The notes beneath the pieces were generated by a model, which was not told the origin of the DNA, ran no database searches, and was given only the letters and a program-made list of their open reading frames with translations. Below are positions 14,293 through 21,612 of a DNA stretch of 22,149 nucleotides, in pieces (positions within the stretch are counted from its first letter, which is position 1; each line of letters opens with the position of its first letter). The DNA is from DASQLQ01 sp035629935 (lineage in GTDB: Bacteria > Actinomycetota > CADDZG01 > WHSQ01): positions 1 through 22,149 of the forward strand of contig DASQLQ010000080.1 in the NCBI GenBank assembly GCA_035629935.1, written 5' to 3'. The translations under genes and the position numbers were made by a program.

Positions 14293-15492
14293 CTAACTCT
14301 CTGGGGTGAACTTCACCGGCATGTGCTTGAGGCCGTTGATGAAGTTCGAGCGCAAGCGGGCCGGGGTGTCGGTTAGCTCCATGTCGGGGATGCGCTTGAG
14401 GAGCTCCTCGAACATGACACGGATCTCCAAGCGAGCGAGGTTCGCGCCGATACAGAAGTGAGGGCCGCCACCACCGAACGCGATGTGCTCGTTCGGCGTC
14501 CGGGCACCGTCGAACGTGTGGGGGTTCGGGAACATCTCGGCATCGCGGTTGGCCGAGATGTACCAAACAACAACCTTGTCTCCCTCTTTGATCTTCTTGC
14601 CTTTGATCTCGACGTCCTTCGTTGCCGTCCGGCGGAAGTGCATAACCGGTGTTACCAAGCGCAGCATCTCTTCGATCGCCGTGGGGATCTTCGACGGGTC
14701 GTCGATCAGCTTCTGACGTTCGTCCGGATTTTGGATCAGTTCCAACATCCCGCCGGAGATGAGATTGCGCGTCGTCTCGTTCCCGGCGACCGCAAGGAGC
14801 AGGAAGAAGACATTGAAGTCCATGTCTGAGATCTGCTCCCCGTCGACCTCCGACTCGATCAGAGTCGTAACGAGGTCCTGCCGAGGATCCTTCTTTCGCT
14901 CCTTCGCGAGTGAGTCGGCGTAGCCGAACATCTCGGCCGCCGCTTCAGTGGCCTTCTCGATCGAGGAGTTTGCGTACTCGGGATCGTCTAGTCCGATCAT
15001 CGTGTTGCTCCAGGTGAAGATCTTGTGCCGATCCTCCTGCGGGATTCCGATGAACTCGGCGATGACTTGGAGCGGAAGCTCAGCCGCGACCTCGGTGACG
15101 AAGTCGCACTCCCCTCGTTTGGCCACGTCGTCGATGATGTTGGAGGCGATCTCGCGGATGTGCGGTTCCTGTCGAGCGATCATGCGGGGGGTGAATCCCT
15201 TGCTCACAAGCTTGCGCAGGCTGGTGTGCTGAGGCGGATCCATGTTGAGCATCATGAGTTCGGCGCCGCCCTGTGGGTCTTCGATATTCGTCCCGTGTGC
15301 CGACGAGAATGTGGACCACTCGCGCGACGTCTCGAGGACGTCGTCGAACCGCGTGATCACCCAAAAGCCGGGGCCGCCGGGCTCGTCGTGGAAATGAACG
15401 GGATCATTGTCACGAAGATAGTCAAAGACATCGTGCGGAACCGATGCGACGAAGTTGTCGGGGTTGTAGAGGTCGACTTCGATCGTCTTCAT
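14293..15492 (-). CDS. cyp125: CYP125-like cytochrome P450 (sterol C26/C27 monooxygenase)
   Basis: This 399-residue soluble P450 has AGNETTR in the I-helix (236-242), the ExxR pair Glu275/Arg278, and the heme loop FGGGGPHFCIGANLAR with Cys347 as iron ligand. Segments MLNMDPPQHT, LRKLVSKGFTPR, LPLQVIAEFIGIPQEDR and DDPEYA closely follow CYP125 as I remember it, more so than CYP142. CYP125 hydroxylates the terminal side-chain carbon of cholesterol or cholestenone, the entry step of side-chain loss. I chose ATG 15492 over 15513 because GAGGAG lies six bases before it. A KstR-like operator covers the promoter. Redox partners are not in the window. Confidence 0.85.
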   Translation of the reverse strand: MKTIEVDLYNPDNFVASVPHDVFDYLRDNDPVHFHDEPGGPGFWVITRFDDVLETSREWSTFSSAHGTNIEDPQGGAELMMLNMDPPQHTSLRKLVSKGFTPRMIARQEPHIREIASNIIDDVAKRGECDFVTEVAAELPLQVIAEFIGIPQEDRHKIFTWSNTMIGLDDPEYANSSIEKATEAAAEMFGYADSLAKERKKDPRQDLVTTLIESEVDGEQISDMDFNVFFLLLAVAGNETTRNLISGGMLELIQNPDERQKLIDDPSKIPTAIEEMLRLVTPVMHFRRTATKDVEIKGKKIKEGDKVVVWYISANRDAEMFPNPHTFDGARTPNEHIAFGGGGPHFCIGANLARLEIRVMFEELLKRIPDMELTDTPARLRSNFINGLKHMPVKFTPES

Positions 15493-15513
15493 CCAGCGCT
15501 CCTCTCCACCCAT

Positions 15514-15530
15514 CTAGCCTAGAAAGGCTT
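15514..15530 (-). other. Small inverted repeat in the P450 5' leader
   Basis: AGCCT (15516-15520), AGAA, AGGCT (15525-15529) can pair in the predicted roughly 40-nt leader between the KstR-like promoter and the Shine-Dalgarno. The stem is only five bp with a possible bulged extension, so significance is weak. Confidence 0.3.
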
Positions 15531-15540
15531 AGCGGAAAAG

Positions 15541-15554
15541 TAGAACACGTTCTC
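15541..15554. promoter_or_regulatory. KstR-like operator for the CYP125-like gene
   Basis: TAGAACACGTTCTC is identical to the sites at 13090-13103 and 21003-21016. On the minus strand it carries a -10-like TCTACT (15544-15539), placing the start of the P450 transcript near 15532 with a leader of about 40 nt. Confidence 0.75.
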
Positions 15555-15563
15555 ATTTCTACC

Positions 15564-15579
15564 GCAAATGTGGTCTAAT
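15564..15579 (+). promoter_or_regulatory. Promoter of the EchA19-like gene with degenerate KstR half-site
   Basis: GTCTAAT at 15573-15579 repeats the right half of the KstR-like sites and contains a -10-like TCTAAT (15574-15579), seven bases before ATG 15586. The left half (AAATG) departs from the consensus. Transcription is predicted to begin at or next to the start codon, so the gene is probably leaderless and may be regulated by the strong site 10 bp away. Confidence 0.5.
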
Positions 15580-15585
15580 TCTGCG

Positions 15586-16383
15586 ATGTCCGACTCCCCC
15601 GACCTCCTCGTCGAACGAGACGGTCACATCCTCACACTCATCATGAACCGGCCGGAGGCCAAGAACGCCTTCAGCGCCGAGATGCTCGTTCGCATGGTCG
15701 ATGCATGGGAGGAGATCGACGCCGACCCCGAGGTGAGGGTCGCCATCCTGACCGGTGCCGACAACACGTTCTGTGCCGGAGCGGATCTCAAGACGATGTT
15801 CGGGGGCCAGAATGACGATGAATGGTCTCAGCGCTTCGCGTCCGACGCCGACATGGCGTGGAAGGCGCTCCTCCGTCATTACCAGCTATCGAAGCCGCTG
15901 ATCGCAGCGGTCGAGGGTTATGCGGTTGCGGGCGGTACCGAGGTCTTGCAGGCAACCGACATCAGAGTCGCCGGCGAGAGTGCAGTGTTCGGTCTTGCCG
16001 AGGTGTCACGAGGCCTCTTCCCACTCGGCGGTTCGACCGTTCGACTCCCGCGGCAGATCGGGTACGCCGCCGCGATGGAGGTCCTGCTCCTGGGCGAGCA
16101 CATACCGGCCCCCCGGGCGCTCGAGATGGGTTTGATCAACCGCATCGTTCCCGACGGGACCGCGCTCGACGAAGCACGCAAGATCGCCGAGAAGATCGCA
16201 CACAACGCTCCCCTCTCGGTTCAAGCGATCAAGAAGTCAGTGCAAGAGACCGCGGCCCTGCCCGAGCAGGAAGCACTCAAGATCGAACTCGAGATCGGCC
16301 TCCCGATATTCGGGACCGAAGACTCACGCGAGGGCACGAAGGCCTTCGCCGAGAAGCGCGAGCCGAACTACAAGGGCAAGTGA
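15586..16383 (+). CDS. echA19: EchA19-like enoyl-CoA hydratase (steroid side chain)
   Basis: This 265-residue crotonase retains both hydratase glutamates, Glu119 (AVAGGTEV) and Glu139 (FGLAEVSRG), 20 residues apart. PLIAAVEGYAVAGGTE, TDIRVAGESAVFG and KAFAEKREPN strongly resemble mycobacterial EchA19 as I recall it, which hydrates steroid enoyl-CoA side chains. ATG 15586 (MSDSPDLL) is chosen over an in-frame ATG at 15568 because the -10-like TCTAAT sits between them. The gene overlaps the thioesterase start by four bases (GTGA) and is divergent from the CYP125-like gene. Confidence 0.86.
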   Translation: MSDSPDLLVERDGHILTLIMNRPEAKNAFSAEMLVRMVDAWEEIDADPEVRVAILTGADNTFCAGADLKTMFGGQNDDEWSQRFASDADMAWKALLRHYQLSKPLIAAVEGYAVAGGTEVLQATDIRVAGESAVFGLAEVSRGLFPLGGSTVRLPRQIGYAAAMEVLLLGEHIPAPRALEMGLINRIVPDGTALDEARKIAEKIAHNAPLSVQAIKKSVQETAALPEQEALKIELEIGLPIFGTEDSREGTKAFAEKREPNYKGK

Positions 16384-16994
16384 CGATCCCAGCCCGGGCA
16401 CGCCTTGCGGCCGCGCAACGTCGTCTGATCGAAGCCGCCGCTACGAAGGAGATCTCCGACGAAGAGCTCACCGGGGCGGCGGCCGCGCTTGACGAGCTTG
16501 CTGCGCAGCTCGAGGGGAATCCGGCTCGCGACCCCAAACTCGCAGAACTACCCGACCTGAACAATCTCCATACCTTCTTCCACGATGACCCGATATCCGG
16601 TCGCGACAACCCGATCGCTCCGCCGGTAGAGATCACGTTCGGCGATGGTGCCGTCGAGGCCCACGTGACCTTCTCCCGCTCGTACGAAGGCGCTCCGGGA
16701 TTCGTCCATGGGGGCGCGATCGCGGCGGCCTTCGATCAGGTGCTCGGGATGGCGAACCTGGTGAGTGGACACCCGGGCATGACCGGCACGCTCACCATCC
16801 GCTACGTCAGCCCGACACCGACCGAGACCGACCTTCGCTTCGAAGCAGAAGCCGGCGAGAAGGACGGACGGAAGTCGTTCGTTACCGGCAGGTGCTACGC
16901 AGGGGACACGCTCACGGCCGAAGCCGAAGCGACATTCGTGATGCTGCGCTTTAAGAAAGCAGCCGAGATGTTCCTCGGCCGCACCGGGGGCTAG
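16380..16994 (+). CDS. Hot-dog fold acyl-CoA thioesterase (PaaI/THEM4-like)
   Basis: This 204-residue protein starts at GTG 16380, overlapping the EchA19-like stop in GTGA. An N-terminal helical region of about 70 residues (AARARL..., rich in Ala and Glu) precedes a single hot-dog domain with FVHGGAIAAAFDQVLG near residues 105-120, the family's HGG motif and acidic residue. It probably hydrolyses an acyl-CoA, perhaps to recover CoA from stalled steroid intermediates; the substrate is unknown. A strong hairpin begins five bases past its TAG and probably ends this transcript. Confidence 0.8.
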   Translation: MTIPARARLAAAQRRLIEAAATKEISDEELTGAAAALDELAAQLEGNPARDPKLAELPDLNNLHTFFHDDPISGRDNPIAPPVEITFGDGAVEAHVTFSRSYEGAPGFVHGGAIAAAFDQVLGMANLVSGHPGMTGTLTIRYVSPTPTETDLRFEAEAGEKDGRKSFVTGRCYAGDTLTAEAEATFVMLRFKKAAEMFLGRTGG

Positions 16995-16999
16995 ATTGG

Positions 17000-17030
17000 A
17001 ATCGGATTCCAGACTCTGTGGAATCCGATT
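17000..17030 (+). terminator. Twelve-bp perfect hairpin after the thioesterase gene
   Basis: AATCGGATTCCA, loop GACTCTG, TGGAATCCGATT makes a perfect 12-bp stem with a 7-nt loop, five bases after the thioesterase stop. There is no clean T-tract, only scattered T further on (17045-17050), so it is a candidate intrinsic terminator or RNA-end stabiliser typical of actinobacteria. Its left arm with the base before it is itself palindromic (GGAATC-G-GATTCC at 16998-17010). Confidence 0.6.
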
Positions 17031-17107
17031 GAAAGTTCTTGAGATCTTTTCTGATCGGGACCGATTTCGGCCGATTTCTGTCGTACCCCCTCACTAACCT
17101 TGGATGC

Positions 17108-18286
17108 ATGTTCGAGAAAGTTGATCGGGCGCTCGGGTTACTGAAGGAAGCGGTTGCCGAGCTCGAGCCGGAAGTACTCGAAGCCAGAAGCGCGGCGAAG
17201 CTGGCGCAAGACTTCGGTTACATCGAACGGCTCGGCGCGGCCGGAAAAGCCTTGGCCGCTCGCCGGGTGGCCGACTCCGGCGTGTGGAAGAGAGATGGAT
17301 CGCGCTCACCTGGTCATTGGCTGGCGAAGCGAACCGGCGAGAGTGTCGGCAAGGCCGTGTCCACGATCGAGACCGCACAACGACTGTCAGAGCTGCCACA
17401 AACGGAGGCAGCCGTGCGCAGGGGCAAGCTGTCGGAAACACAATCGAAAGAGATCGCGTCGGCGGCGGCCCTGAATCCGTCCTCCGAGAAGGATCTGTTG
17501 CGGGTCGCCCGAGCGGAAGGCATGGGCACCTTGAAGCAGGCATGCGCGCGGGTGAAGGCTGCCTCGGGTGCGGACGAGAAAGAGCGCTACGCACGTATCT
17601 TCAAGTCTCGATATCTCCGTCACTACACGGATCGGGAGGGAGCCTTCCGGCTCGATGCGAAGTTGACCCCGGATGCGGGCGCGGTGGTGGTAGCCGCCTT
17701 GGAGCCCTTCAAGGACAAAGTGTTCCAGGAGGCAAGAAAGCAGGGACGCCGGGAGTCCTACGACTGTTACGCGGCGGACGCGCTGGTAGCAATGGCCAAC
17801 GATGCACGCGCAGGCAAGGGCGGTTCACGTAAAGGGCCCGGCGCGCTGGTACGAGTGCTGGTCGACCACAAGTCATTGAAGCGTGGCCACACCGAGCCGG
17901 GTGAGATCTGCGAGATCGAGGGCGTTGGGCCCATCCCCGTCGCCACTGCCGATTCTCTGGCGCGGGACTCATTCATCGCAGTGCTGGAGACCGACGGCAC
18001 CGCCATCCAGGCCGTGTCGCACATGGGACGGCAGGTGACCGCGCGCCAGCGAAGCGCACTCGAGGTCAGAGACCAGTGCTGCGTGGTGGGCGGATGCGAC
18101 GTGCGTGACCACCTCGAGATCGATCACGTCACGGGTCGCAAGGAAAATGGCCCGACCAAGCTCGAGAACCTGGCGCGCTTATGTCCGTGGCACCACTACT
18201 TGAAGACCTACAAGGATTATCGGTTGACTGGGGGCCCCGGTAACTGGCGCTTCGATGGCCCAAACGGTGCCGGACCGGATCCCTAA
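17108..18286 (+). CDS. DUF222 / HNH endonuclease-like protein (13E12 repeat family)
   Basis: This 392-residue protein has an N-terminal helical DUF222 region (about 1-290) and a C-terminal HNH nuclease domain. Visible metal and catalytic residues are Asp339-His340 (LEIDHVTGR), Asn354 (KLENL), and Cys359 with His362-His363 (LCPWHH). These proteins are abundant, often multicopy, in Actinomycetota and are linked to mobile or repeated DNA; their biological role is poorly known. ATG 17108 is preferred over an upstream TTG at 17039. No Shine-Dalgarno is seen. It is unrelated to sterol catabolism and splits two catabolic blocks, so it may be an insertion. It abuts the convergent flavoprotein gene with no gap. 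Confidence 0.85.
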   Translation: MFEKVDRALGLLKEAVAELEPEVLEARSAAKLAQDFGYIERLGAAGKALAARRVADSGVWKRDGSRSPGHWLAKRTGESVGKAVSTIETAQRLSELPQTEAAVRRGKLSETQSKEIASAAALNPSSEKDLLRVARAEGMGTLKQACARVKAASGADEKERYARIFKSRYLRHYTDREGAFRLDAKLTPDAGAVVVAALEPFKDKVFQEARKQGRRESYDCYAADALVAMANDARAGKGGSRKGPGALVRVLVDHKSLKRGHTEPGEICEIEGVGPIPVATADSLARDSFIAVLETDGTAIQAVSHMGRQVTARQRSALEVRDQCCVVGGCDVRDHLEIDHVTGRKENGPTKLENLARLCPWHHYLKTYKDYRLTGGPGNWRFDGPNGAGPDP

Positions 18287-19399
18287 TCAGCCTTCGAGCG
18301 TTCTGTCCAACGCTCCGGCCGTCTCCTCACACTCTTTGACCATCGCTTCGATGACCTCAGCCGTGGATTTCACTTCGTTCATAACCCCGACGATCTGACC
18401 GACGGGGAACGTCAGCAATGCGTTGTCTCCGTCGCGGAAGATGCGGTGCTGGGCTTCGGCCGTCAGGAAGTACTGCAACGGCATCGGCAGCGGATCGGGG
18501 TTGTCCTTGTTTTCCCACGCATCCGTCCACCCGGACTTCAGCAAGCGGGCCGGCTTGCCGGTGAACGCTCGGGTGCGGATCGTGTCTCTGGAGGTCGAAG
18601 CGAGAAGCTTGTCTACAACCTTGGGATCCACATCCGTCTCCTCGACGGTCAGCCATAGCGACCCCGTCCAGATCCCCTGGGCCCCCAGCGCCAGCGCGGC
18701 CGCCATCTGACGACCGTTACCGATCCCGCCCGCGGCGAGCACGGGTGTCGGCGCAACGGCATCCACGACCTGAGGGACGAGCACGAGCGTCGAGATCTCG
18801 CCGGTGTGACCCGCAGCTTCCGTGCCGACGGCAACCACGATGTCGACACCGACTTCCACCTGAGACTTCGCGTGATCGACGTGTCCCACGAGAGCCGCAA
18901 CCTTCACGCCCTTCGCATGCGCTTCGTCCACGATGTCCTTGGGCGGGGGGCCGAGAGCGTTCGCCAACAATGCGATCGGGAACTCGAGCGCGATCTCGAC
19001 CTGGGGCCGGGCAGTTGCTTCCGTCCATCCGAGCAACTGACGCGGGTCGGCCTCGCCTGCCGGCAACTCGGGGATGTTGTTTGTGTTCAGGAGCTCCTCA
19101 ACGAAGGCCTTGTAGTCCTCCGGAATCATCGTCTCGAGTTGCCCCATAAGGGCCTCCGGATCGGAGAGATCGGCTCCCTCATATGACGCCGGCATCACGA
19201 CATCGACCCCGTAGGGCTTGCCGTCGACGTTGTCGTTGATCCACTCGAGGTGCTCGCGCAACTGCTCGGGTGTGTACGAGAGCGCACCGAACACGCCCAA
19301 GCCACCGGCCCGGCTGACGGCTGCCGCCACCTTCGGGCTGTGCGTGAAAGCGAAGATCGGGTACTCGATCCCGAACATCTCGGTCAACTGCGTCTTCAT
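18287..19399 (-). CDS. Nitronate monooxygenase / 2-nitropropane dioxygenase-like flavoprotein
   Basis: This 370-residue FMN-dependent TIM-barrel protein reads SRAGGLGVFGAL near 29-40, GTEAAGHTGE near 198, and the phosphate-binding AAGGIGNGRQMAAALALGAQG near 227-247. Members oxidise alkyl nitronates, but many actinobacterial copies sit in lipid pathways; IpdC in sterol ring degradation is one example. The start IEYPIFAFTH does not match IpdC as I recall it, so I leave function open. ATG 19399 overlaps the FadD19-like stop by four bases and has GGAGG five bases upstream. Co-transcription with a sterol CoA ligase under a KstR-like operator suggests a redox step on a steroid CoA ester. Confidence 0.8.
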   Translation of the reverse strand: MKTQLTEMFGIEYPIFAFTHSPKVAAAVSRAGGLGVFGALSYTPEQLREHLEWINDNVDGKPYGVDVVMPASYEGADLSDPEALMGQLETMIPEDYKAFVEELLNTNNIPELPAGEADPRQLLGWTEATARPQVEIALEFPIALLANALGPPPKDIVDEAHAKGVKVAALVGHVDHAKSQVEVGVDIVVAVGTEAAGHTGEISTLVLVPQVVDAVAPTPVLAAGGIGNGRQMAAALALGAQGIWTGSLWLTVEETDVDPKVVDKLLASTSRDTIRTRAFTGKPARLLKSGWTDAWENKDNPDPLPMPLQYFLTAEAQHRIFRDGDNALLTFPVGQIVGVMNEVKSTAEVIEAMVKECEETAGALDRTLEG

Positions 19400-20991
19400 C
19401 CGACCTCCAGAACCTCTTCGGCTGCGATCTTCTTGGCCCAGGGGTAGTCAGGCTTTCCACTGGGTTGCCGCTCGATGCGCTCGACGATCTTCAGCGCACG
19501 TGGAACCTTGTAGCCGGCGATCAGCGCTCGACTGTGTTCCTGGATGGATTCGAGAGTCGGTGTCGCGCCCGGTCTCGTCTGCACGACCGCGGCGACCTTC
19601 TCGCCCCATCGCTCGTCCGGGACTCCGACGACGACCACGTCATAGACATCGGGGTGCGACTTGACCGCGTTCTCGATCTCCTCGGGGAAAAGCTTCTCTC
19701 CCCCGGAGTTGATGCATACCGTCCCCCGACCAAACACGGTGATGCTGCCGTCGGCCTCGACCGTCGCCATGTCGCCGAGCAGCACCCAACGTTCACCGTC
19801 GGCTTCCACGAATGTCTGCGCAGACTTCTCCTCGTCTTTGTAGTAACCCATGGGGATGCGGCCTTTGAGTGCAACCCGGCCGACGTCCCCGGATCCCGCC
19901 TCCACCGGCTTGAGATCGTCATTCAAAACGGTGGTCCGCTCATTCATCACGAAGCGCATGCGCCCCCCGCCCGACTCCATGCCTTGGAAGCCTGTCTCCG
20001 AAGAGCCGAAACTCTCGGCCACGATGGTGTTCGGCAACAGTTCTTTCAGTAGGTCCTTGACCGGATCGGTTAACACCGCACCAGCCGAGCTGATGTAGAC
20101 GAGCGAGGAAACATCCCTTTGGTCTTTGGTCGCTTGGAGGGTTTCGGCCAGGGGCCGAGCGATCGCGTCGCCGACGAGTGTGATCGTGTTGACCTTCTCC
20201 TTCTCGACGAGATCCCACGAAGCGACGGGATCGAATCTCGGTGCGAGGACGATCTTCCCGCCCCAGTTGAAACAGATGAAAACGCCGAGTTGCGCGGCTC
20301 CGTGAATCAGCGGTGGGATCGGGAACTGGGTGACGGGATCCTTGTCGCGCGCGTTGGGCGCGACCTCGTCGGGTTTCTCAACTGGTTCTCCCAATGGGTT
20401 GCCTCCACCCATAGCGGTGAAGAAGAGGTCTTCATGACGCCACACGACGCCTTTCGGCATGCCGGTCGTCCCGCCTGTATAGAGGATGAAGAGGTCGGCG
20501 CTCGATCGAGGTTCGAAATCACGCTTCTCCGACGCTAGCGCCAGAGCAGACTCGTATTCGGTCGACCCCAGGGTGCTGCAATCGGCGCCACTGGAGTCCT
20601 CGACCAGCACGAACTTCTCGAGCATCGGGAGGTTGTCTTTGATCGCCAAGATGCGAGGGCAGAACTCGCGCTGGTGGATCAAGCCGGTGAGGTCCGCGTC
20701 CCCGAGCAGATACTGCAATTCGCGCTCGACGTACCGATAGTTAACGTTGATCGGGACGGCACGGATCTTGAAACACGCGATCATCGACTCGACGTATTCG
20801 GTGCCGTTGTAGAGATAGAGCCCGATGTGGTCGCCGGCCCCTACTCCGATGCTGGAGAGGTGGTGCGCTAAACGCGTGGCCCGCTCGTCGAGTTCTTTGT
20901 AAGTGAGGCGACGGTCGCCGCAAACCAAGGCTTCGCGTTCGGGTACCGCGTCGGCCACCGATTCGAAGAGGTCCGCGAGGTTGAACTCCAT
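19396..20991 (-). CDS. fadD19: FadD19-like steroid acyl-CoA synthetase
   Basis: This is a 531-residue adenylate-forming ligase. NVNYRYVERELQYL (82-95), YTGGTTGMPKGV (171-182), WRHEDLF, FGSSETGFQG and the C-terminal PSGKPDYPWAK (catalytic Lys513) follow FadD19 closely as I recall it. FadD19 loads CoA onto the oxidised sterol side chain and is required for C24-branched sterols in Rhodococcus. ATG 20991 lies 11 nt from a KstR-like operator whose -10 half (TCTAAT, 21006-21001) predicts a leaderless transcript. It heads a two-gene unit with the nitronate-monooxygenase-like gene. Confidence 0.83.
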   Translation of the reverse strand: MEFNLADLFESVADAVPEREALVCGDRRLTYKELDERATRLAHHLSSIGVGAGDHIGLYLYNGTEYVESMIACFKIRAVPINVNYRYVERELQYLLGDADLTGLIHQREFCPRILAIKDNLPMLEKFVLVEDSSGADCSTLGSTEYESALALASEKRDFEPRSSADLFILYTGGTTGMPKGVVWRHEDLFFTAMGGGNPLGEPVEKPDEVAPNARDKDPVTQFPIPPLIHGAAQLGVFICFNWGGKIVLAPRFDPVASWDLVEKEKVNTITLVGDAIARPLAETLQATKDQRDVSSLVYISSAGAVLTDPVKDLLKELLPNTIVAESFGSSETGFQGMESGGGRMRFVMNERTTVLNDDLKPVEAGSGDVGRVALKGRIPMGYYKDEEKSAQTFVEADGERWVLLGDMATVEADGSITVFGRGTVCINSGGEKLFPEEIENAVKSHPDVYDVVVVGVPDERWGEKVAAVVQTRPGATPTLESIQEHSRALIAGYKVPRALKIVERIERQPSGKPDYPWAKKIAAEEVLEVG

Positions 20992-21002
20992 TACTCAGAA
21001 AT

Positions 21003-21016
21003 TAGAACACGTTCTC
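21003..21016. promoter_or_regulatory. KstR-like operator for the FadD19-like gene
   Basis: TAGAACACGTTCTC is identical to the sites at 13090 and 15541 and fits TnnAACnnGTTnnA at 13 of 14 positions. It lies 11 nt before ATG 20991, and its minus-strand end supplies the -10-like TCTAAT. The remaining 60 bases to the next gene (21017-21076) show nothing else recognisable. Confidence 0.75.
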
Positions 21017-21076
21017 TTTTTGGGGGCAAGGCGAGCAGTCGCGTGGGCGGCCGTGCGTGAGCGGACGGCGAGGGGG

Positions 21077-21604
21077 TCAAACTGGGTTGCAGATCTTGCA
21101 GGGCCTGAGGTCGAGCTCGGCCGGCTCAACTTCCCGCAGGTCTTCCCTCCCTACGACGAGCTTGCAATCGGCCCGGTGGAACATCGTCCCTCCCGCGGTC
21201 GCGACGAACGTATCGGGCGTTTTCTGACCGGCGGCGATCGTGTCCTTGATCTCCTCCAGCACTCGCTCGAGCCGTGCCCCCTGCTCCCGGTTCTGCGCCA
21301 AGAGACGGGTGAGCCAATAACCGAAATAGAGGAACCCACCGACGAAGGCCAGGCTGAGGCCGAGGAGCCCGCCCGAGATCAGATACGGGATCTGTTCGAA
21401 CAGGAAGGGGGTGTGTGAAGCCCCGTACCACCCGAGGCCGATTGCCGCCACGCCCAAGATCAGCAGAAAGGCGCCGAGGATCAAGATCCAGCGTTCCATC
21501 TGTCGCCATCCGGCGCGCGCTTGCAGTTTCTTCACCGCGGCCCGGAGCCGCTCGGTGCGCGAGACCTTCGTTACCTGGGGTGCCTCAGCCACTGCCGTCG
21601 CCAT
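21077..21604 (-). CDS. Two-helix membrane protein with C-terminal Ada-like zinc knuckle
   Basis: This 175-residue protein has a basic N-terminus, transmembrane helices at about 38-60 and 72-98, and a short charged helix (105-125). The C-terminal small domain has His143-x3-Cys147 and Cys169-x2-Cys172. The spacing resembles the Ada-type metal-binding fold, with His where Ada has its methyl-accepting cysteine. This knuckle also ends various membrane and nuclease proteins, where it may bind zinc or DNA. Function here is unknown. Its start is eight bases after the preceding gene, suggesting one operon. No link to sterol use is visible beyond proximity. Confidence 0.7.
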   Translation of the reverse strand: MATAVAEAPQVTKVSRTERLRAAVKKLQARAGWRQMERWILILGAFLLILGVAAIGLGWYGASHTPFLFEQIPYLISGGLLGLSLAFVGGFLYFGYWLTRLLAQNREQGARLERVLEEIKDTIAAGQKTPDTFVATAGGTMFHRADCKLVVGREDLREVEPAELDLRPCKICNPV

Positions 21605-21612
21605 TCAGTGCC

